A stretch of DNA of 44,820 nucleotides from assembly GCA_017523995.1 (NCBI GenBank), contig JAFWUX010000194.1:1-44820 (forward strand). The letters run 5' to 3'. The notes below the pieces were generated by a model, which saw only the letters and a list, made by a program, of their open reading frames with translations, had not been told where the DNA came from and made no database searches. Position numbers and translations under genes: made by a program. This DNA comes from Oscillospiraceae bacterium. Its GTDB lineage: Bacteria; Bacillota_A; Clostridia; Oscillospirales; Ruminococcaceae. Numbering within the stretch: the first letter of the stretch is position 1; the number at the start of each line of letters is the position of its first letter. Shown here piece after piece: positions 40,141 through 44,820 of this stretch.

Positions 40141-42030
40141 ATGGCTGAGTTTATAATGAAAGACACGGTTCTGCAAAAGTGTAAGCCTGCCGCTGACGAA
40201 ACCGATCTTGTCATTCCCAACGGTGTGACAAGAATTGCTCCGAAGGCTTTTTACAAGCTCAAAACCATCCGAACGGTCACGATCCCCGAAACCGTGACCA
40301 AAATCGGACACAGTGCGTTTGAATTATGCCCGGATCTGACGGTTGTTACGATCATGCCCCCGCAAAGCCCGGATACCGGTCTGAAACACATCGAATACCA
40401 GGCTTTTGGAAGCTGTCCGCAGCTTACAATCTGCAAACTGCCGGAGACCGTGACGAAAATTGAACGATGGGCTTTTTCCGGATGTACTGCACTCAGGGAA
40501 ATGTCCCTGCCGGATGGCCTGACAGATGTGAGCGATCATCTGCTCAGCTACTGTGAAACCATCACAAAAGCCGTCATTCCGGCCGGGATGACGACCGTCC
40601 CCCCGCAAATGTTCAGCGGCTGCATCAATCTTTCGGAAGTCACGGTTCACGAAGGCGTAACAGAGATCAATGCAGAAGCCTTCAAGGATTGTAAAAACCT
40701 GCATGACATCACGCTGCCGGAATCGCTGACACTCATCAGCAGAGACGCCTTTTCCGGCAGCGGCATCCGCAGACTCCGCATCCCCGCGAATGTGCGTATT
40801 CTTGCGCACGGATTCCGGAACTGCGCAGAGCTGACAGAAATCGAATTCGCTGTATTTCCGCAGAAGGGTACGAAAATCCGGGAGTATCTGGAAGATATCC
40901 TCTGGGATTCGCCGGAGTTGGTTGCGGTCATACTGCGCGGCAATCAGGTGCCGCAGGACTTCCGCGATTTTCTGGACTGGATGGAAAAAGAACGGCACAG
41001 CAGCAAAGAGGAGTTCCCGAAGGATGATAACCGTCCGTGGTATGAAGCACTCATTGATATGCTTGAAGCTGATGACTATATTCTCATTCTTGATACCAAT
41101 TCCTGCGTCAGTATGCAGTTATACCGTGTCATCGGCAGTGAATATGAACGTTCCTATGAAATGAACAACAGCAGATTCGGGAAAACGCCGCCCTTCAAAC
41201 GCTGGGAAGACACCTTCAAGTGGATGATGGACAACGATCAGGCGCTGCGCGCTTACCGCTACGAAAACGGGACGCTGACGGAAATCCGGGAGCTTTCAAA
41301 ACAGGTTTATGATTCATGGGTATACGAGGGCTGCGTGAACGCTTTGATTCTACGCGATGAGTTCGGGCTGGAACCAAAAGACGAAAAGGCAAAAGCGGAT
41401 TTTGCAGCCAATCTTGCAAAAGCTGAAAAATTCAGGCAGACGCTGGTGTATGCCTGCTATGTTGATGACCGCAGCGCGATTCTCGAACGCGCCAAAACAG
41501 CAAGCAAAACCGCGCTCAACGAGACGTTTGAATACTTCGGCACCCCGCTGACCTTCTGTGCAAAGCATGATTTTCCGGAAGGCTTCAGGATCATCGCAGA
41601 GCGCGGCGGCGATATCACAAAACAGATCGTGGGCGGAACGGTCTCACCCATCGGGGAGGCGCTTGCCCATTCCCCGTCCATCACGCTGTATATCGCACAG
41701 GAACATCCGGAAACCTTCGACACCCATCACAAAAACTGGAATCATTGCTATGAGCTGGCCCGCTGCAGCGATACCAGAGTCTGGGATATCCTGTTTCGCA
41801 GATGGGGTGCAGAGGGCATGGAAGCGCTGTATTTCACCTATCTGCTCGATCAGAGCAACGTCAATCTCACCATGATTCAGTATCTGATCGAACACGGTGC
41901 AGATTTCCTTCGTGTCAATAGTGACTTTGGCTGTCATGCGCTGGAATTCGCACAGCAGCAGTACGAAAAATACCGTGACGAATCACACAAAGCGGCGCTG
42001 GAGCTTCTGCAAGCCGCCACACGCAAATAG
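40141..42030 (+). CDS. LRR_5 protein with ankyrin-like C-terminus, no signal peptide
   Basis: A 629-residue, probably cytoplasmic protein. Residues 1-270 are BspA-type repeats (VTIPETVTKIGHSAFELCPD pattern). The N-terminus MAEFIMKDTVLQKCK resembles that of the LRR protein at 32952. The middle (about 285-410) is unrecognised, with Trp/Asp-rich stretches. The C-terminal ~200 residues look ankyrin-like (TLVYACYVDDRSAILERAKT; YLIEHGADFLRVN; ALEFAQQQ). CAGGAGG precedes the ATG. No clear promoter was seen in the 211-base gap, so it may be read through from the AAA gene. Likely a protein-interaction scaffold; partners unknown. Confidence 0.78.
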   Translation: MAEFIMKDTVLQKCKPAADETDLVIPNGVTRIAPKAFYKLKTIRTVTIPETVTKIGHSAFELCPDLTVVTIMPPQSPDTGLKHIEYQAFGSCPQLTICKLPETVTKIERWAFSGCTALREMSLPDGLTDVSDHLLSYCETITKAVIPAGMTTVPPQMFSGCINLSEVTVHEGVTEINAEAFKDCKNLHDITLPESLTLISRDAFSGSGIRRLRIPANVRILAHGFRNCAELTEIEFAVFPQKGTKIREYLEDILWDSPELVAVILRGNQVPQDFRDFLDWMEKERHSSKEEFPKDDNRPWYEALIDMLEADDYILILDTNSCVSMQLYRVIGSEYERSYEMNNSRFGKTPPFKRWEDTFKWMMDNDQALRAYRYENGTLTEIRELSKQVYDSWVYEGCVNALILRDEFGLEPKDEKAKADFAANLAKAEKFRQTLVYACYVDDRSAILERAKTASKTALNETFEYFGTPLTFCAKHDFPEGFRIIAERGGDITKQIVGGTVSPIGEALAHSPSITLYIAQEHPETFDTHHKNWNHCYELARCSDTRVWDILFRRWGAEGMEALYFTYLLDQSNVNLTMIQYLIEHGADFLRVNSDFGCHALEFAQQQYEKYRDESHKAALELLQAATRK

Positions 42031-42072
42031 AGCACTTGTTTCGTTTCTAACGAACACTTCCAATAACAAAGC

Positions 42073-42131
42073 AAGGTCAACTGCCGAAAATGTCGCAATT
42101 CTGCGTGTATTTCGGCGGTTGACCTTTCTTT
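42073..42131 (+). terminator. Long terminator hairpin
   Basis: aaggtcaac-t-gccgaaa (42073-42089) pairs with tttcggc-g-gttgacctt (42110-42126), a 17-position stem with one T-G pair, followed by TCTTTAT. It ends the LRR/ankyrin gene. Confidence 0.85.
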
Positions 42132-42480
42132 ATATTGTATTCAATACAGATTGAAAGCATCGGATGCGTACATGAGAAACCCTCGGAAATCATCCAGAGT
42201 CAAAGTATTCTGCACAGGGAGAACAGTCCGTGTTCGCGCAGATCATAGAAAGCCGGCAAAGCGGTCTGTCAAGCATGCAGCTACAGTCATAAAAAGCAGG
42301 GAGATTCACATCAAATCAAACGGTTCAAGCAAACAGCGGTCTGCAAGGTATATTATGCTTTCGGCTGACATACAACTTTACTACTATTTATTATCAGAGG
42401 TGATATGGATGAAACGAAAATCAGAAAGATTGTGACAAGAAACGTATTGTTCTTCGGGATCCTCGCCGTCATACACACAA
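42132..42480. other. Intergenic stretch without a supported gene
   Basis: This 349-base gap between the terminator and the AT-rich minus-strand gene shows no convincing coding sequence, promoter or repeat. An open frame crosses 42151-42435 but has atypical Arg/Lys-rich composition and no ribosome site. A second, 57-codon frame begins at 42405 and is listed under rejected items. Confidence 0.5.
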
Positions 42481-43191
42481 TCAATATGCGATTTCTTTAT
42501 CATGTCCGATTGAAGTTAGATAAGATTCATCAAAGTCTCGAATATATAAATCGCTCAATAAAGAATAAACTTTTTTAACTTGGCGGTCGGATGTTGAGAC
42601 GAATATTTCATCTGACAAAGCCTTCAATATCTGAGCAGAGCCCCAAGTTACTAATATTAGTGCAGCAACCAGGAGCGCAATAACAATAGAAACCTTGAAC
42701 TCCGCTTTATCAGCAATAACACCACCAGCAAATGAGATCACTGGGAGTAAAGTCATTTTTAATTGGTTCACCGATGAATCATCATATCCAGCATTCGCAG
42801 ACGAAAGATTTTTGAATTCTTCTATGAGATACTTCACTTTATCTTTAGAATACCAATTCAGTTTTGGGGAAATATAATCAGACTCTCTTGATGGATTATG
42901 ATACTCCGCTTGCTTTAATAAAGAGCGAAGCTCGTCTAGTTCTTTATTATAGTTCTGATAGTCTGTGGCTATCATTTTTTTATTATGCTTCTCGATTAAA
43001 ACAGATACAACAATCATCCCAGCAACTCCAGCTATTCCCGTGATAACCGTATAAAGCATATAACTAATCGCAAACGAAAATATGGAGATAACAGTAATAA
43101 GCAGTGATGCCAGATACCCGTAGAAATACAGCCTTCTATCCTGACTTATCTTCTTATTATAAGATATAGAGTAAAGCAAGTAATGAATCAT
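42481..43191 (-). CDS. AT-rich four-TM membrane protein of unknown function
   Basis: A 236-residue protein with two hydrophobic pairs (about residues 25-70 and 150-195) separated by a charged, partly helical stretch (KHNKKMIATDYQNYNKELDE), then a hydrophilic tail. The outline resembles small effector-like two-helix membrane domains such as SLATT, but no family is confirmed. TGGAGAA precedes the ATG at 43191, which I prefer to one 23 codons upstream that overlaps the CapF-like gene. It is clearly richer in A and T than all its neighbours and follows the CapF-like stop by 19 bases, suggesting a transferred gene at the end of the capsule operon. Confidence 0.6.
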   Translation of the reverse strand: MIHYLLYSISYNKKISQDRRLYFYGYLASLLITVISIFSFAISYMLYTVITGIAGVAGMIVVSVLIEKHNKKMIATDYQNYNKELDELRSLLKQAEYHNPSRESDYISPKLNWYSKDKVKYLIEEFKNLSSANAGYDDSSVNQLKMTLLPVISFAGGVIADKAEFKVSIVIALLVAALILVTWGSAQILKALSDEIFVSTSDRQVKKVYSLLSDLYIRDFDESYLTSIGHDKEIAY

Positions 43192-43210
43192 GTAATTATT
43201 CTCCAGTAAA

Positions 43211-44409
43211 TCAAACTTTCTCAAAGAAAGTATCCGGATGATTCGGATCAAACTGCTCATTTGCCCACATGACGGTCACGAGGTTCTCCGTTTCGGAGAG
43301 ATTGATGATGTTGTGCGTATATCCCGGCAGCATATGAACAGCCTGAATCTTCTCGCCGGATACCTCAAACTCGATCACTTCATCCGTGCCGATCCTGCGC
43401 TCTTGAATCAGTCCATGACCGGAAACCACGATAAAGAACTCCCACTTGCTGTTGTGCCAGTGTTGTCCCTTAGTGATACCGGGCTTGCTGATATTGACCG
43501 AGAACTGACCGCAGTTCGCAGTTTTCAGTAGCTCTGTAAAGGAGCCTCGATCGTCGCAATTCATCTTCAGATCAAAGATCGTTTTTTCTTTCGGGAGATA
43601 GGAGAGATACATTGAATACAGTTTTTTCTCAAAGCTGCCGTTCGGGATCTCCGGCATGACCAGCGTCTGCGGCTGATCATGAAAGATGTGGAGCAGCTCG
43701 ACGATTCTGCCGAGTGTTGCCTTATGCGTCACAGGCGCATAGCAGTATCTGCCGTTCTCCTGCATGATTGCATTTACACCGTCAAACTCGCAATGATGCT
43801 CCTTGCCCTCGATCGCATCGAACATCTCCTCGACCAGATCATCAATGAACAGCATTTCCAGCTCAACGCTCGGATCATTCACGGTGATTGGCAAATCATT
43901 CGCGATGTTATTGCAGAATGTGCCGACTGCACTGTTATAGTTCGGTCTTACCCACTTGCCGACCAGATTCGGGAAGCGGTACACCATGACGCGGTTGCCG
44001 GTCTCCTCGCCATAAGCAAAGAACAGTTCTTCTCCGGCTTTCTTGCTCAGACCGTACTCAGAGGTGCCGAAACGTCCAGCAAGTGTCGCCTGAATGGATG
44101 ATGACACCATAACAGGTGCTTTGCTGTTATGCTTTTTCAAAGTAGAGAGCAGCAGTTCCGCAAAATCACGGTTGCCTTTTTTGAAATCAGCCGGATCAGT
44201 CGGGCGGTTGACACCTGCCAGATTGAATACAAAATCCGCTTTTGCACAATACTCGTCCAGCTCTGTCGGAGTAGAGTCAATATCGTATTCGTAGATTTCC
44301 TCAATCGTAATATTCGGTCTGGTCTTGTTTTACCGTCCCGGATATTATTCAGATTCTCGACGAGATTTCTGCCTGCAAAGCCTTTTGCGCCGGTAACTAA
44401 AATATTCAT
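43211..44409 (-). pseudogene. capF: CapF-like NAD-dependent epimerase/reductase, broken by a 5-bp duplication
   Basis: The N-terminal frame starts MNILVTGAKGFAGRNLVENL (Rossmann nucleotide-binding motif GxxGxxG) at 44409 and breaks near 44320. The rest continues in another frame with FGTSEYGLSKKAGEEL (Tyr-x3-Lys motif) and the C-terminal cupin domain (KPGITKGQHWHNSKWEFF), as in CapF. CapF works with CapE and CapG to make UDP-N-acetyl-L-fucosamine for capsule. The break is a tandem AGACC duplication (minus strand); removing one copy restores a 397-codon frame. It overlaps the UDP-GlcNAc 2-epimerase stop (ATGA). It may be a true null allele, a phase-variable state or a sequencing error. Confidence 0.82.
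44316..44325 (-). repeat. Tandem 5-bp duplication that frameshifts capF
   Basis: GGTCTGGTCT on the plus strand (AGACC twice on the minus strand). With a single copy the frame reads DGKTRPNITIEEIY, as expected for this family; with two copies it shifts. Confidence 0.8.
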
Positions 44410-44820
44410 ACTTCTTTTCTCCACACCATTTTATTGACCACGCCGACATAGGACTGAATAATCTTCACAACCTTGTCGCTGACATTGGTATCAACATAAT
44501 CCGGCACCGGAATCGCACCGCCGTTCTTCTCTTCCTTAACCATCTCAACGGCAGTATCAACCGCTTGTAGCAGACCCTTTGTATCAATACCCGAGAGAAT
44601 AAAGCAGGCTTTATCGAGCGCCTCAGGGCGCTCGGTCGATGTTCTGATACAAACAGCAGGGATCGGGTGCCCGATGGACGTAAAGAAGCTGCTTTCCTCC
44701 GGCAATGTGCCGGAGTCTGAAACAACAGCAAATGCATTCATCTGTAAGCAGTTATAGTCATGGAAACCGAGCGGTTCATGCTGAATCACACGCGGATCAA
44801 GCAGAAAACCGGATGCCTCC
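44406..44820 (-). CDS. UDP-N-acetylglucosamine 2-epimerase (CapG/WecB-like), 3' part only
   Basis: The frame is open to the right window edge, giving the last ~137 residues of the enzyme that inverts C2 of UDP-GlcNAc-type sugars. The conserved C-terminal segment is visible: EPLGFHDYNCLQ, SDSGTLPEESSFF (active-site loop with the two Glu) and HPIPAVCIRTSTERPEA. Placement directly upstream of the CapF-like gene, with an ATGA overlap, suggests the CapG role in UDP-N-acetyl-L-fucosamine synthesis. The rest of the operon, probably including a CapE-like dehydratase, lies beyond the window. Confidence 0.88.
   Translation of the reverse strand, partial: EASGFLLDPRVIQHEPLGFHDYNCLQMNAFAVVSDSGTLPEESSFFTSIGHPIPAVCIRTSTERPEALDKACFILSGIDTKGLLQAVDTAVEMVKEEKNGGAIPVPDYVDTNVSDKVVKIIQSYVGVVNKMVWRKEV

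Noticed and set aside
42405..42578. 57-codon plus-strand frame (starts MDETKIRKIV)
   Set aside because: It has a GAGG site only four bases before the ATG and a possible membrane helix, but its second half is antisense to the 3' end of the AT-rich gene, where chance open frames are likely. Not enough support for a gene.

Overview
The window reads as chromosomal DNA of a Gram-positive gut or rumen clostridium of the Ruminococcus/Oscillospiraceae type. The reasons are: type I dockerins and a cohesin-like module, long Thr-rich linkers in secreted proteins, BspA-type leucine-rich repeat (LRR_5) proteins, strong AAGGAGG ribosome sites, many consensus TTGACA-17-TATAAT promoters, and moderately high GC by eye. 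The species assignment is inference. No tRNA, rRNA, CRISPR array or intact insertion sequence was seen.

Layout. (1) 1-3839: a palindromic repeat at the left edge, a minus-strand esterase, then a divergent operon of aldo/keto reductase, TetR regulator and BAAT-type hydrolase, with two TGAG-N6-CTCA sites around its promoter. (2) 3840-5168: repeated hairpins and a CorA-like metal transporter. (3) 5219-7860: an ECF sigma factor, its zinc anti-sigma factor and a DUF4097 lipoprotein, behind an ECF-type promoter that is probably autoregulated. (4) 7920-11775: a two-component system with a membrane pseudokinase, an active kinase and a LuxR-type response regulator. (5) 11784-16154: a secreted dockerin protein, an unknown membrane protein and a GH25 lysozyme lipoprotein. 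(6) 16171-18291: a minus-strand ABC exporter operon that includes a 53-residue membrane protein.

(7) 18758-32762: a two-gene operon for very large secreted proteins. The first is 2871 residues with dockerins at both ends, a cohesin-like module and many Ig/FN3/PKD/CARDB-type modules. The second is a 1743-residue LRR_5 protein whose start overlaps the end of the first. (8) 32801-42131: two LRR_5 proteins without signal peptides, an AAA ATPase with a PD-(D/E)XK-like tail, and between them a polyamine-type operon (SpeD, DUF4178, DUF350, membrane-fused SpeE). That operon is bracketed by inverted copies of a ~160-bp repeat. (9) 42481-44820: the end of a minus-strand capsule nucleotide-sugar operon: UDP-GlcNAc 2-epimerase (cut by the window edge), a CapF homologue broken by a 5-bp tandem duplication, and an AT-rich four-TM protein of unknown function.

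The best candidates for under-described biology are the SpeD-DUF4178-DUF350-SpeE membrane module with its flanking repeats, the double-dockerin giant with its coupled LRR partner, and the pseudokinase/kinase pair. All coordinates, motifs and alignments were read by eye; no database search or folding program was run.
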